A stretch of 44,578 nucleotides of DNA from Rhodocyclaceae bacterium. Lineage in GTDB: Bacteria; Pseudomonadota; Gammaproteobacteria; Burkholderiales; Rhodocyclaceae. How positions within the stretch are numbered: the stretch's first letter is position 1; each line of letters begins with the position of its first letter. Where the stretch lies: positions 1 through 44,578 of the forward strand of contig JACDZI010000021.1 of NCBI GenBank assembly GCA_013426785.1, given 5' to 3'. Both the position numbers and the translations under genes were made by a program. The notes under the pieces are model-generated. The model saw nothing but the letters and a program-made list of their open reading frames with translations. It made no database searches and had not been told where the DNA came from. Below are positions 1 through 13,051 of this stretch, piece by piece.

Positions 1-62
1 TGACTTCAGGCATCATCACGCTTCACTTTTTGCACTTGGTCATTGAAACCGCCCATCCATTC

Positions 63-929
63 ATGCCCCTCGACGATCCGCTGGCACTGATTGCCGCCTG
101 CGCGCTGTTCGGCCTGCTGATCGGCAGTTTTCTCAATGTGGTCATCCATCGCCTGCCAATCATGATGGAGCGCGCCTGGCAGGCCGAATGTGCCGAATTC
201 GCTGCCCAATCCATCACCGATGCCGTCCCGCCAGCGCCGACTTTTGAACACTTGTCGCTGGTCACCCCGCGCTCACGCTGCCCGCATTGCGGCCACCCGG
301 TAAGCGCCCTCGAAAACATCCCCATCCTGAGCTACCTGCTCCTCGGGGGTCGTTGCAAGGGCTGCGGCCAGCCGATCAGCCTGCGCTACCCGCTGATTGA
401 GGCGCTGACCGGACTACTGTTCGGCTACGTGGCTTGGCGTTACGGATTCAGTCTGGCAATGGCGGGAGCCCTCCTGTTCGTGGCGGCAATGATCGCCCTC
501 ACCTTCATCGACATCGATACGCAACTTCTGCCCGACGACATCACTTTGCCACTCTTGTGGGCGGGTCTGCTGATCAACCTGAGCGGCACCTTCAGCTCTC
601 TCGCCGATGCCGTCATCGGCGCGGTCGCCGGCTATCTGATCCTGTGGTCGGTATATTGGCTCTTCAAACTGGCGACCGGCAAGGAGGGTATGGGGTATGG
701 CGATTTCAAGCTGCTCGCCGCCGTCGGCGCCTGGCTGGGCTGGCAGTTGCTCCCCTTGGTGATTCTACTCTCCTCGGTGGTGGGCGCGGTCATCGGTATT
801 GTCCTGATGCTGTTTGCCAAGCATGGCCGCAACGTGCCCATCCCTTTTGGCCCTTATCTGGCGACCGCGGGCCTGATTGCACTATTGTGGGGAAAAACCC
901 TCAACCAGACCTATCTCGGTCTGTTCTGA
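63..929 (+). CDS. pilD: Prepilin peptidase / N-methyltransferase (type IV pilus)
   Basis: Inner-membrane aspartic protease that cleaves and N-methylates type IV pilin and pseudopilin precursors. From the ATG at 63 the protein has 288 residues. It has an N-terminal membrane segment with the GSFLNVVIHRLP signature, two CxxC pairs (C73/C76 and C98/C101) of the cytoplasmic zinc domain, the TFIDIDTQLLPD aspartate motif near 148-158 and GMGYGDFK near 209-216, then several hydrophobic helices. An upstream in-frame TTG at 30 would add 11 unconvincing residues. Residues 54-61 (AVPPAPTF) are encoded exactly by one perfect copy of the 24-bp dispersed repeat, placed in the variable stretch just before the first CxxC. 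The TGA at position 1 may be the stop of an upstream pilC, but that is not provable here. Confidence 0.95.
   Translation: MPLDDPLALIAACALFGLLIGSFLNVVIHRLPIMMERAWQAECAEFAAQSITDAVPPAPTFEHLSLVTPRSRCPHCGHPVSALENIPILSYLLLGGRCKGCGQPISLRYPLIEALTGLLFGYVAWRYGFSLAMAGALLFVAAMIALTFIDIDTQLLPDDITLPLLWAGLLINLSGTFSSLADAVIGAVAGYLILWSVYWLFKLATGKEGMGYGDFKLLAAVGAWLGWQLLPLVILLSSVVGAVIGIVLMLFAKHGRNVPIPFGPYLATAGLIALLWGKTLNQTYLGLF
222..245 (+). repeat. 24-bp dispersed repeat, copy 1 (exact)
   Basis: Exact consensus copy: starts GCCGTC, ends CAGCGCCGACTTTT. It lies in frame within pilD and is read as AVPPAPTF. Confidence 0.95.
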
Positions 930-1009
930 GCCGCTTGAATTTGCTGCCAGACGTCGCCATCTGGCCGCGTTGGGTGCGTTTCCACACCCTTGCCTTTGAG
1001 GCGCTTCGC

Positions 1010-1015
1010 TATAAT
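1010..1015 (+). promoter_or_regulatory. Candidate -10 box for the FmdB-type gene
   Basis: Perfect TATAAT at 1010-1015, 25 bp before the ATG at 1040, with GGAG of a ribosome binding site at 1030-1033. The best -35-like hexamer (TTGCCT at 990) is too close (14 bp), so the -35 is unresolved. A 6-bp inverted repeat (GCCAGA/TCTGGC, 946-965) without a T-run lies upstream. Confidence 0.5.
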
Positions 1016-1039
1016 CCCCCGAAATTATTGGAGAAATTC

Positions 1040-1294
1040 ATGCCGATCTATGCCTATCGCTGCAATCAGTGCGGTTTTGAAAAGGATGTCCTGCAAAAAA
1101 TCGCGGACGCTCCTCTGACCACCTGCCCGGAGTGCAAGACCGACAACTTCGCCAAGCAACTCACCGCCGCCGGCTTCCAGCTCAAAGGCAGCGGCTGGTA
1201 CCAAACCGACTTCAAGGGCGGCGCGCCCAAACCGGCTGCCGACAACCCGCCGCCATGTCAGGGCGGTACTGGCAGTTGCCCATCCTGCAATTGA
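1040..1294 (+). CDS. FmdB-family zinc-ribbon protein
   Basis: Small 84-residue protein of the FmdB/CxxC-CxxC regulatory-protein family. It opens with MPIYAYRCNQCG, followed by CPEC about 20 residues later, together forming one zinc ribbon. The middle has the family's FQLKGSGWYQTDF motif, and the tail is Gly/Pro/Cys-rich and ends CPSCN. Function in the family is not established; a regulatory or metal-binding role is usually assumed. The start is set by GGAG at 1030-1033, eight bases upstream. It heads a co-directional series with the DUF502 gene and aspS. Confidence 0.9.
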   Translation: MPIYAYRCNQCGFEKDVLQKIADAPLTTCPECKTDNFAKQLTAAGFQLKGSGWYQTDFKGGAPKPAADNPPPCQGGTGSCPSCN

Positions 1295-1304
1295 TTCCTG
1301 CCGC

Positions 1305-1949
1305 GTGCCTCCCCTGAAAAAATATTTCATTACCGGACTTCTGATCTGGATCCCGCTGGTGATCACCGCCTGGGTGTTGACGGTGATCATCGGCACCATG
1401 GATCAGTCGCTGCGCCTGCTGCCCCAGGCGATTCATCCGGAATACCTGCTGGGCTTCCACATCCCGGGGGCGGGTACCGTGCTGACGCTGGTGATTGTCT
1501 TCATGACCGGCCTCGTCACAGCCAACTTCATCGGCCAGAAGTTGGTCCGCTTCTGGGAAGCCCTGCTCTCGCGCATCCCGATCGTCAAATCGATCTACTA
1601 CAGCGTCAAGCAGGTCAGCGACACGCTGTTTTCCGGCAGTGGCGATGCCTTCCGCAAGGTATTGCTGGTACGTTATCCCCATCCGGAAGCTTGGTCGGTC
1701 GCCTTCCAGACCGGCACACCAACAAGCGATGTTTCGCAGCATTGCGACGACGATCTGGTCAGCGTATTCATCCCGACCGCGCCCAGCCCGGTCAACGGTT
1801 TCTTTTTCTTCGTGCGCAAGCGCGATACGGTCGAACTCGACATGAGCGTCGATGATGCTCTCAAGTACATCGTCTCGATGGGCGTAGTCGCCCCGCCCCT
1901 GAGTGGTAAGGACAGTCCTAACCTGATCGGTCGCGCCCAGAACGAATAA
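1305..1949 (+). CDS. DUF502 family membrane protein
   Basis: 214 residues from a GTG start, 10 bp after the previous stop. The beginning [24 protein letters not shown] is the typical DUF502 opening with a transmembrane helix, and a second hydrophobic segment follows near residues 48-72. The conserved stretch [19 protein letters not shown] is present, as is the [14 protein letters not shown] motif. The molecular function of the family is unknown. The position directly upstream of aspS is common in betaproteobacteria. Confidence 0.9.
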   Translation: MPPLKKYFITGLLIWIPLVITAWVLTVIIGTMDQSLRLLPQAIHPEYLLGFHIPGAGTVLTLVIVFMTGLVTANFIGQKLVRFWEALLSRIPIVKSIYYSVKQVSDTLFSGSGDAFRKVLLVRYPHPEAWSVAFQTGTPTSDVSQHCDDDLVSVFIPTAPSPVNGFFFFVRKRDTVELDMSVDDALKYIVSMGVVAPPLSGKDSPNLIGRAQNE

Positions 1950-1961
1950 CCCTCCTGCGCC

Positions 1962-1985
1962 GCCGTCCCGTCGGCGCCGATATAT
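1962..1985 (+). repeat. Diverged candidate copy of the 24-bp repeat
   Basis: The 5' half matches the consensus (GCCGTCCCG), then differs at five positions, 19 of 24 identical. It is in the DUF502-aspS gap, and TATATT at 1981-1986 at its end could be a -10 box for aspS. It may be coincidental. Confidence 0.35.
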
Positions 1986-2002
1986 TTAGAACGGAAATCT
2001 CC

Positions 2003-3802
2003 ATGCGTACCCACTACTGCGGCCAATTGAATGCCGGCCATGTCGACCAGATCGTCACTCTGTGCGGCTGGGCCCACCGCCGCCGCGACCACGGCGGCGT
2101 GATCTTCATCGACCTGCGCGACCGAGCGGGCATCGCCCAGGTCGTCTGCGATCCTGATCGCCCCGAGATGTTCAAACTGGCCGAGGCCGTGCGCAACGAG
2201 TTCGTGCTCAAGATCACCGGCAAGGTGCGCCGCCGTCCCGCCGGCACCGAGAATCCCAACATGCCCTCCGGGGAAATCGAACTCCTCTGCCACGAACTGG
2301 AAACCCTCAACACTGCCGTCACGCCACCGTTCCAGCTCGACGAGGACAATCTCTCGGAAAATGTGCGCCTGACCCATCGTGTCATCGACCTGCGCCGCCC
2401 GCAGATGCAGAAGAACATGATGCTGCGCTACAAGACCGCACGGGCCTTCCGCCGCTTCCTCGACGACCACGGTTTCATCGACATCGAGACGCCGATGCTG
2501 ACCAAGTCGACGCCCGAAGGCGCCCGCGACTACCTCGTGCCCTCGCGCGTCCATCCCGGCCAGTTCTTCGCCCTGCCGCAATCGCCGCAACTGTTCAAGC
2601 AGTTGCTGATGGTCGCCGGCTTCGACCGCTACTACCAGATCACCAAGTGTTTCCGCGACGAGGACCTGCGCGCCGACCGCCAGCCGGAATTCACCCAGGT
2701 CGATATCGAAACCTCGTTCATGGACGAGACCGCCATCACCGGCATCATCGAGGAGCTGATCCGCTATGTCTTCAAGGACGCGATCGATGTCGATCTGCCC
2801 AATCCATTCCCGCGCATCGGTTACGCCGAAGCCATGCGCCGCTTCGGCTCAGACAAGCCGGACCTGCGCGTGACGCTCGAGCTCACCGAAGTCACCGATG
2901 CCGTCGCCGATGTCGCCTTCAAGGTATTCAGCGGTCCGGCCACTTCCGGCGGCCGCGTCGCCGCCCTGCGCATCCCCGGCGGCGCGACACTCACCCGTGG
3001 CGAAATCGACGGCTACACCGAGTTCGTCAAGATCTACGGTGCCAAGGGCCTGGCCTACATCAAGGTCAACGACGTCAACAAGCTGAACGAGGAAGGCCTG
3101 CAGTCACCCATCGTCAAGAATATCCATGCGGCGGCACTGGTGGCCATCGTCGAGCGCACCGGCGCGCAATCGGGCGACCTGATCTTCTTCGGCGCCGACA
3201 AGACCAAGGTCGTCAACGATGCCCTCGGCGCCCTACGCAGCAAGATCGGCCACGAAAAAGGCTACCTCAACGGCAAGGCTTGGGAACCGGTGTGGGTGGT
3301 CGATTTCTCGATGTTCGAGTACGATGAAGAGGACAAACGCTGGACCGCCTGCCACCATCCCTTCACCTCCCCGAAGGACGGCCACGACGAACTGATGAAG
3401 ACCGACCCCGGCGCCTGCCTGGCCAAAGCCTACGACTTGGCGCTCAACGGCTGGGAAATAGGAGGTGGATCCGTAAGGATCCACTCGGCGGCGGTTCAAG
3501 CGCGCGTCTTCGAAGCCCTTGGCATCGGCGAGGAAGAACAGCGCGTGAAGTTCGGTTTCCTGCTCGACGCACTCAAGTACGGTGCACCGCCCCACGGCGG
3601 CTTGGCCTTCGGCCTGGACCGCATCGTCACCATGATGACCGGCGCCGAATCGATCCGCGACGTGATCGCCTTTCCGAAGACGCAGCGCGCCCAGTGCCTG
3701 CTGACCGACGCCCCGTCCGACGTCGACGAGAAGCAGTTGCGCGAACTGCACATTCGCCTGCGCCAGAAGGTTGAGACGCAAGTCGAGGTTGGCAAGTCCT
3801 GA
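2003..3802 (+). CDS. aspS: Aspartyl-tRNA synthetase
   Basis: Class II synthetase that charges tRNA(Asp) with aspartate; 599 residues, normal for the bacterial type with a GAD insertion domain. An OB-fold anticodon-binding domain (about 1-105) is followed by the catalytic core: motif 2 [18 protein letters not shown] near 217-234, the GAD insertion about 290-420, [12 protein letters not shown] near 483-494 and motif 3 [10 protein letters not shown] near 533-542. Whether it also charges tRNA(Asn) cannot be decided here. Its stop overlaps the next start (TGATG). Codons 486-492 use an unusual run of rare codons (see the palindrome entry). Confidence 0.98.
   Translation: MRTHYCGQLNAGHVDQIVTLCGWAHRRRDHGGVIFIDLRDRAGIAQVVCDPDRPEMFKLAEAVRNEFVLKITGKVRRRPAGTENPNMPSGEIELLCHELETLNTAVTPPFQLDEDNLSENVRLTHRVIDLRRPQMQKNMMLRYKTARAFRRFLDDHGFIDIETPMLTKSTPEGARDYLVPSRVHPGQFFALPQSPQLFKQLLMVAGFDRYYQITKCFRDEDLRADRQPEFTQVDIETSFMDETAITGIIEELIRYVFKDAIDVDLPNPFPRIGYAEAMRRFGSDKPDLRVTLELTEVTDAVADVAFKVFSGPATSGGRVAALRIPGGATLTRGEIDGYTEFVKIYGAKGLAYIKVNDVNKLNEEGLQSPIVKNIHAAALVAIVERTGAQSGDLIFFGADKTKVVNDALGALRSKIGHEKGYLNGKAWEPVWVVDFSMFEYDEEDKRWTACHHPFTSPKDGHDELMKTDPGACLAKAYDLALNGWEIGGGSVRIHSAAVQARVFEALGIGEEEQRVKFGFLLDALKYGAPPHGGLAFGLDRIVTMMTGAESIRDVIAFPKTQRAQCLLTDAPSDVDEKQLRELHIRLRQKVETQVEVGKS
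3459..3484 (+). other. Palindrome and SD-like stretch inside aspS
   Basis: TAGGAGGT (3459-3466) is a full Shine-Dalgarno-like match. It overlaps a perfect 8-bp inverted repeat, GTGGATCC (3465-3472) / GGATCCAC (3477-3484), with loop GTAA. The codons here are ATA GGA GGT GGA TCC GTA AGG, unlike the CGC/GGC/GTC-rich usage of the rest of the gene, although the encoded peptide is a conserved AspRS motif. Confidence 0.7.
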
Positions 3803-4143
3803 TGCGTCGACTGCTGTTCATGCTGCTGGCCTGCTGCTGCGGACTGGCGCAGGCACAGGACATCGCAGCGGGTGACCTGCCGCCGGAAGGGCGCGAGACG
3901 CTCACCCTGATTTACCGGGGCGGGTCTTTTCCCTACGCGCGCGACGGCAAACCCTTCGGCAACTTCGAGAAACGCCTGCCGCTGCAAAGGCGCGGCTATT
4001 ATCGCGAATACACGGTCGCCACGCCGGGCATTAAGCACCGCGGTGCGCGGCGCATTGTCTGTGGCGGCGAGCGGCCGCGTCAGCCGGATACGTGCTATTA
4101 CTCGGCCGACCATTACCGCAGTTTCCGGGAAATCATCCAATGA
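3802..4143 (+). CDS. Secreted guanyl-specific ribonuclease (barnase / RNase Sa family)
   Basis: 113 residues with a clear signal peptide (about 1-18, [19 protein letters not shown]). The mature part has the N1/T1 microbial RNase layout: YYREYTVATPG with catalytic Glu69, HRGARRIV with Arg80 and Arg84, and YYSADHYRSF with His104. These correspond in order and spacing to the Glu/Arg/Arg/His catalytic set of RNase Sa and barnase, so the enzyme should be active. The start overlaps the aspS stop by one base, and the stop overlaps the start of the barstar gene (ATGA), so toxin and inhibitor are translationally coupled. It could serve in nutrient RNA degradation or competition. Confidence 0.9.
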   Translation: MRRLLFMLLACCCGLAQAQDIAAGDLPPEGRETLTLIYRGGSFPYARDGKPFGNFEKRLPLQRRGYYREYTVATPGIKHRGARRIVCGGERPRQPDTCYYSADHYRSFREIIQ

Positions 4144-4574
4144 ACTATGCCGAGATCCTCACCCGCGTGGAGCGCGCCAGCGTTTATCACATGCCGCAGG
4201 ATGGCGAGGAAGCCTTGGTGGCCGCCGCCGAACAGAATGGCCTGCAAGTCTTCCGGGTCGATCTGTCCAGCGTCAAGGACAAGCGCAAGCTGCTCGACGC
4301 CATCGGCAAGGCGCTGGCCTTCCCCGAATGGTTCGGTCACAACTGGGATGCGCTGCTCGACTGCCTCGCCGACCTGAACTGGCGACCGGCGGAAGGTTAT
4401 GTCGTCATCCTCGAACATTGCGACGGCATCCACGGGCGGGCGGAAGAAGATTTCGTGCAGGCATTGCAAGTCTTCGAGGCTGCCGCCAACGAATGGCGCG
4501 AGCAGGGCATCCCGTTCTGGTGCTTCGTCGACATGCAGGCCGACGGCATCAACTGGCTTTCCGACATCGCCTAA
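4140..4574 (+). CDS. Barstar-family ribonuclease inhibitor
   Basis: 144 residues. The central barstar signature is clear: the FRVDLSSVKDKRKLLDAIGKAL helix region, FPEWFGHNWDALLDCLADL (family W-FG-NWDAL motif near residues 61-79) and an acidic helix. Barstar caps the active site of barnase-type RNases in the cytoplasm. The ATG lies inside the stop of the RNase gene (ATGA), so inhibitor is made wherever the toxin message is translated. It is slightly longer than the 89-residue Bacillus barstar, with extra N- and C-terminal residues, as is usual for proteobacterial members. Confidence 0.92.
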   Translation: MNYAEILTRVERASVYHMPQDGEEALVAAAEQNGLQVFRVDLSSVKDKRKLLDAIGKALAFPEWFGHNWDALLDCLADLNWRPAEGYVVILEHCDGIHGRAEEDFVQALQVFEAAANEWREQGIPFWCFVDMQADGINWLSDIA

Positions 4575-4578
4575 CCCC

Positions 4579-5027
4579 GTGGCGGGAAGCAAGCGCCCCG
4601 TTTCCGTACTGGTCGTCATCCACGACCCGCAGTTGAACATAGTGTTGCTTGAACGCGCCGCCCATCCGGGCTTCTGGCAGTCGGTCACCGGCAGCCAGGA
4701 GGCTGACGAAAACCTGGTCACCACGGCGGTGCGCGAAGTGGCCGAAGAAACGGGGATCACCTGCACCCCGGCCGAATTAAGTGACTGGCAGCTATCCAAC
4801 CGTTTCGAGATTTTCGCCGAGTGGCGAGACCGCTATCCGGCCGGCGTGACCCACAACATCGAGCACGTCTTCAGCCTGTGCATCCCGGCGGGCACTCAGG
4901 TCACCATGGCGCCGGGTGAGCATCGGTCTGTACGCTGGCTGCCCTGGCAGGTTGCCGCAACCGCCTGTTTTTCCTGGACGAATCGCGACGCCATCCTGAT
5001 GCTCTGCTTGCAAAAGTCGGCGCTGGC

Positions 5028-5040
<13 letters not shown>
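4579..5040 (+). CDS. nudB: Dihydroneopterin triphosphate diphosphatase (Nudix)
   Basis: Nudix hydrolase removing pyrophosphate from dihydroneopterin triphosphate in folate synthesis. 153 residues from the GTG at 4579, four bases after the barstar stop. KRPVSVLVVIHD, GFWQSVTGSQE and the complete Nudix box G38-x5-E44-x7-R52-E53-x2-E56-E57-x-G59 fit NudB, as does VTHNIEHVFSL. The aspS-nudB neighbourhood matches that known in enterobacteria, here with the RNase/barstar pair in between. The last eight residues (KSALAGRR) come from a copy of the 24-bp repeat, and the TAG stop lies in the loop of the following terminator. Confidence 0.88.
5012..5035 (-). repeat. 24-bp dispersed repeat, copy 2
   Basis: 23 of 24 identical (T instead of C at consensus position 8). 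It encodes KSALAGR at the nudB C-terminus, and its GGACGGC end forms most of the left arm of the terminator at 5028-5063. Confidence 0.95.
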
Positions 5041-5961
<921 letters not shown>

Positions 5962-5972
5962 GGACCGCCGCC

Positions 5973-8304
<2,332 letters not shown>

Positions 8305-8328
8305 CGGGATACAGGAGAGTGAATTACC

Positions 8329-8979
8329 ATGGCACGTTCGCTTAGGTTGCTATTATCGCTCGGCTCCATCGTTCTGGCCGCAAGCGCGCACGCCAATGAA
8401 GGCGCCACGCAACCCTACCCGGGCGATGCGGCCAGGGGGCAGCCGATCACCGCGACGGTATGCGCCGCCTGCCACGGCCCGGACGGCAACAGCCCGACGA
8501 CCGCCTACCCCAAGCTCGCCGCCCAGCATGCCACCTATTTATTCAAGCAAATGAAGAATTTCAAGCCGGACACCAATGGCAAGGTCGAGCGGGACAATGC
8601 CATCATGAACGGCATGATCGCACCCTACACCGAAGAACAAATGAAGGACTTCGCCGCCTACTTCGCGGCGCAAAAACAATCGGGCGGCGAGACTAGAACC
8701 CCCGAAGGCCGCGAACTCGGCAAAAAGCTCTGGCGCGCCGGCGATGCCGACAAGGGCCTGCCGGCCTGTGCCGGCTGCCACGGGCCCGCTGGCGCCGGCC
8801 TACCGGCACAGTTTCCGCGCCTCGGTGGTCAGCATCCCGAATATATCGAGGCCCAGTTGCGGGCCTTCCGGGTGGGCGAACGCGCCAACGACCCCAACCA
8901 GATGATGCGGATGGTGGCCGCCAAGCTGACCGATACTGAAATTCGTGCGCTCGCCGACTACATCGCCGGGCTGCATTGA
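8329..8979 (+). CDS. Cytochrome c4 (diheme, periplasmic)
   Basis: 216 residues with a signal peptide (about 1-22, ending ASAHA) and two heme c sites, CAACH (45-49) and CAGCH (147-151), in two homologous class I cytochrome halves; this is the c4 pattern. Family members carry electrons to cytochrome oxidases (cbb3 in many betaproteobacteria). Candidate axial methionines are in the MNGMIAPYT and [10 protein letters not shown] stretches. AGGAGA lies about 12 bp before the ATG. The gene usually following in relatives (ResB/CcsB) is not present here. Confidence 0.95.
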   Translation: MARSLRLLLSLGSIVLAASAHANEGATQPYPGDAARGQPITATVCAACHGPDGNSPTTAYPKLAAQHATYLFKQMKNFKPDTNGKVERDNAIMNGMIAPYTEEQMKDFAAYFAAQKQSGGETRTPEGRELGKKLWRAGDADKGLPACAGCHGPAGAGLPAQFPRLGGQHPEYIEAQLRAFRVGERANDPNQMMRMVAAKLTDTEIRALADYIAGLH

Positions 8980-9045
8980 CTCACAGCGGACAGGCGGCCA
9001 TGTTCCGCAAGGCAGCACGGTGCCGTCTTTTTTCGTTCTCTCGCC

Positions 9046-9368
9046 ATGAAACCGCTCGGCATTCACCAACGCATCCTGATCGCCGCCCTGGCACCGTCGC
9101 CCGCCAGCTAGCTGCCGCAGCCGAGTACGAAATCTTTGTCGATAACCGTAAAAACCTGCAACGACTGCTCGACGCGGTGCGCAAGGAACCCGCATCCTTC
9201 TTTGTGGCAAAGCGGGTGATGACGGCGCCGAATTGACGGCCATGCTCGAACGCTGGAGCTATCGCGTCGACCGGGTGCAGACGAAACGGGAGATCGCGCC
9301 TGTGGTTCAACCGTCCTTTTCAGCCTGCGCGGCTACGGGCACTGCTGAACCACCTGGTTGGCTCATGA
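9046..9368 (+). pseudogene. Remnant of a hybrid sensor histidine kinase
   Basis: Three protein fragments in different frames follow one another. ATG 9046 gives MKPLGIHQRILIAALAP, the type of N-terminus seen before the first membrane helix of BarA-like kinases, with a stop at 9109. Another frame gives AEYEIFVDNRKNLQRLLDAVRKEP up to a stop at 9234. Then LTAMLERWSYRVD resembles helix 1 of a receiver domain, and LWFNRPFQPARLRALLNHLVGS (9300-9368) resembles a receiver C-terminus. This fits a hybrid kinase collapsed by large internal deletions. The family assignment is inference. The last bases overlap the bioC stop. Confidence 0.55.
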
Positions 9369-10184
9369 GCGATGCAGCTTGACGATGGCACGGCCATCGG
9401 CCGTCCTGTCAGCGCCGACTTTCCAGGCGTGACCATAGATGATCTCGAAACGCGCCGGCAGCAATCCGCCCGCGCGTTCCCACGCCGCAAACACTTTCCG
9501 CCATTCCCGCCAGCCCAGGCGACCGAGCAAGGCGTCACGCACGCCCAAGCGGCGCTGGTCGGCGAGGAAGGCGCACGGCGTCGCGTAGGTGAGCGTCAGC
9601 ATCTCCATTTCCATCACCGGGTCGGCGAAGCTTGTTGCGGCCAGCATGTCGCCGATGTCGTGCATGTCGAGAAAAGTCGGCGCCGGCAGGACGGCACCAA
9701 CTGTAGCTGCCGCCGTGCGCAGTTCCTTTAGCGTATCCGGCCCGAGCAAGGTGAAATGCAGCAGGCCTCCTTCGGCCAGGACGCGATGCAATTCGACTAG
9801 GGCAGGACGCAGGCCCGGGAGCCAGTGCAGCATCAGGTTCGACCAGACCAGATCGAGGCTGCCGGTCGCCAGCGGCAAGGCCCGCACATCGGCATTGACG
9901 CAAGCGGGCGCCTGGCCGCGCAGACGTTCCCACCAGCCTAACCTGGCCACCACGGTGGCCAGCATCGGCCGCGCGTAATCCACTGCCAGCGGCACGGCGT
10001 CCGGATAGCGGCGCATCAATTCGCGCACGCCATCACCGGTGGCGCAGCCGATATCGGCCAGGCGGCGCGGGGCCAGCCGTACCACGTCGAGCCGCTCGGC
10101 CATGCGCCGGCCGACCTCGCGCGCCAGCACGGCAGCGTTGTCATAAGATGTGGCAGCAGATGAAAATTTGCATCGCAAGTTCAT
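9363..10184 (-). CDS. bioC: Malonyl-ACP O-methyltransferase (biotin synthesis)
   Basis: SAM-dependent methyltransferase that masks malonyl-ACP for pimelate chain building. 273 residues from the ATG at 10184 (MNLRCKFSSAATSYDNAAVLAREV, the BioC opening); GGGGATG lies about 10 bp upstream. SAM-binding motif RLADIGCATGDG near 41-52, DLVWSNLMLHW near 111-121 and GGLLHFTLLGPDTLKEL near 139-155 are as expected. Two copies of the 24-bp repeat in opposite orientation are embedded: residues 164-171 (AVLPAPTF) and 255-262 (KVGADRTA). It is divergent from comF, as in many betaproteobacterial bioC-comF loci; the comF reading frame may overlap its 5' end. Confidence 0.92.
   Translation of the reverse strand: MNLRCKFSSAATSYDNAAVLAREVGRRMAERLDVVRLAPRRLADIGCATGDGVRELMRRYPDAVPLAVDYARPMLATVVARLGWWERLRGQAPACVNADVRALPLATGSLDLVWSNLMLHWLPGLRPALVELHRVLAEGGLLHFTLLGPDTLKELRTAAATVGAVLPAPTFLDMHDIGDMLAATSFADPVMEMEMLTLTYATPCAFLADQRRLGVRDALLGRLGWREWRKVFAAWERAGGLLPARFEIIYGHAWKVGADRTADGRAIVKLHRS
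9400..9423 (+). repeat. 24-bp dispersed repeat, copy 4
   Basis: 21 of 24 identical. It is antisense to bioC and read there as KVGADRTA near the C-terminus. Confidence 0.8.
9672..9695 (-). repeat. 24-bp dispersed repeat, copy 5
   Basis: 22 of 24 identical. In frame within bioC (residues 164-171, AVLPAPTF), opposite in orientation to the other bioC copy. Confidence 0.9.
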
Positions 10185-10899
10185 TGTCCGATCATCCCCA
10201 TTGGCTACACACTTGTCAATTTCGCCATTCCTCGACTTGCTCTTGCCACGCAGTTGCCTGCTGTGTGGCGCCAGCGCCGCAACAGCACTGTGCGCCGGTT
10301 GCGCGGCCGACCTGCCCGGCCTCGGCCCGCACACCTGTCCGATCTGCGCCATCCCGCTTGCCGCGCCGGCCCCGGCCTGCGGCGACTGCCTGCGCGCGCC
10401 TCCCGCATTCGACGCCACGCTTGCGGCCCTGCGCTATGCCTTTCCGGTCGATCATCTGGTGCAATCCCTGAAATTTGCCCACCGTCTCGCCAGCGCCGAC
10501 TTTTTTGCCGGACGATTGCTGGCGCTGCCACCGCCAACCGGAGATGTCGTCGTGCCGGTGCCATTGTCCCCCCTGCGTCTGCGTGAGCGGGGTTTCAACC
10601 AGGCGGTCGAGATCGCCCGGCCGCTGGCGCGCGCCTATCGGTTGCCTCTGGCGATGACGGGCATCGCGCGGATACGCGAAACCCTGCCGCAAAGTCGTCT
10701 GCCGTGGCATGAGCGTCAGCGCAACCTGCGCCACGCCTTCGAGTGTCGAGTCGATTTCACCGGCAAATCGGTCATCGTGGTCGATGACGTGATGACCTCC
10801 GGCGCGACGCTCAACGCCATTGCCCAGACCCTCAAGGATCATGGCGCGGTACGCGTCTGCAACCGAGTCGCCGCACGCGCGATAAAAACGCTTACTTGA
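10150..10899 (+). CDS. comF: ComF family phosphoribosyltransferase-like protein
   Basis: Double zinc-finger protein with a PRTase domain; the family is linked to processing of incoming DNA in natural competence. The N-terminal cysteines (CLLCG, CAGC, CPIC, CGDC) form the zinc ribbon, and VIVVDDVMTSGATLNAIAQTL is the PRPP-binding motif near the C-terminus. Up to 249 residues if the GTG at 10150 is used; this would overlap bioC head to head by 35 bp. A TTG at 10201 is a reasonable shorter start; neither has a good ribosome binding site. RLASADFF in the middle is read from a repeat copy. Confidence 0.88.
   Translation: MAADENLHRKFIVRSSPLATHLSISPFLDLLLPRSCLLCGASAATALCAGCAADLPGLGPHTCPICAIPLAAPAPACGDCLRAPPAFDATLAALRYAFPVDHLVQSLKFAHRLASADFFAGRLLALPPPTGDVVVPVPLSPLRLRERGFNQAVEIARPLARAYRLPLAMTGIARIRETLPQSRLPWHERQRNLRHAFECRVDFTGKSVIVVDDVMTSGATLNAIAQTLKDHGAVRVCNRVAARAIKTLT
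10481..10504 (+). repeat. 24-bp dispersed repeat, copy 6
   Basis: 22 of 24 identical. Sense orientation in comF, read as RLASADF. Confidence 0.88.
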
Positions 10900-11003
10900 G
10901 TTTCTGTTCGACGATAGCAACCCAGCAGGATGGCTACCACCAAAGGCGATTGTGATTCACGATTCAGGCGGCGGAAAAGGGCTGGGGTTTGTACGCTTAC
11001 AGT

Positions 11004-11028
11004 TCAGTCCCCACCAGCGCCGACTGTT
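11004..11028 (+). repeat. Diverged candidate copy of the 24-bp repeat
   Basis: The 3' half CCAGCGCCGACTGTT is almost perfect; the 5' half has a one-base insertion and substitutions. It lies in the 138-bp gap between convergent comF and pccA, 10 bp from the pccA stop. No other feature was found in that gap. Confidence 0.5.
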
Positions 11029-11037
11029 TATGACGTT

Positions 11038-13041
<2,004 letters not shown>

Positions 13042-13051
13042 ATCAGTATCC

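Noticed and set aside
2232-2255. Near match to the 24-bp repeat in aspS
   Set aside because: Only the first half matches, and the encoded [11 protein letters not shown] is a conserved native AspRS sequence, so it is probably coincidental.
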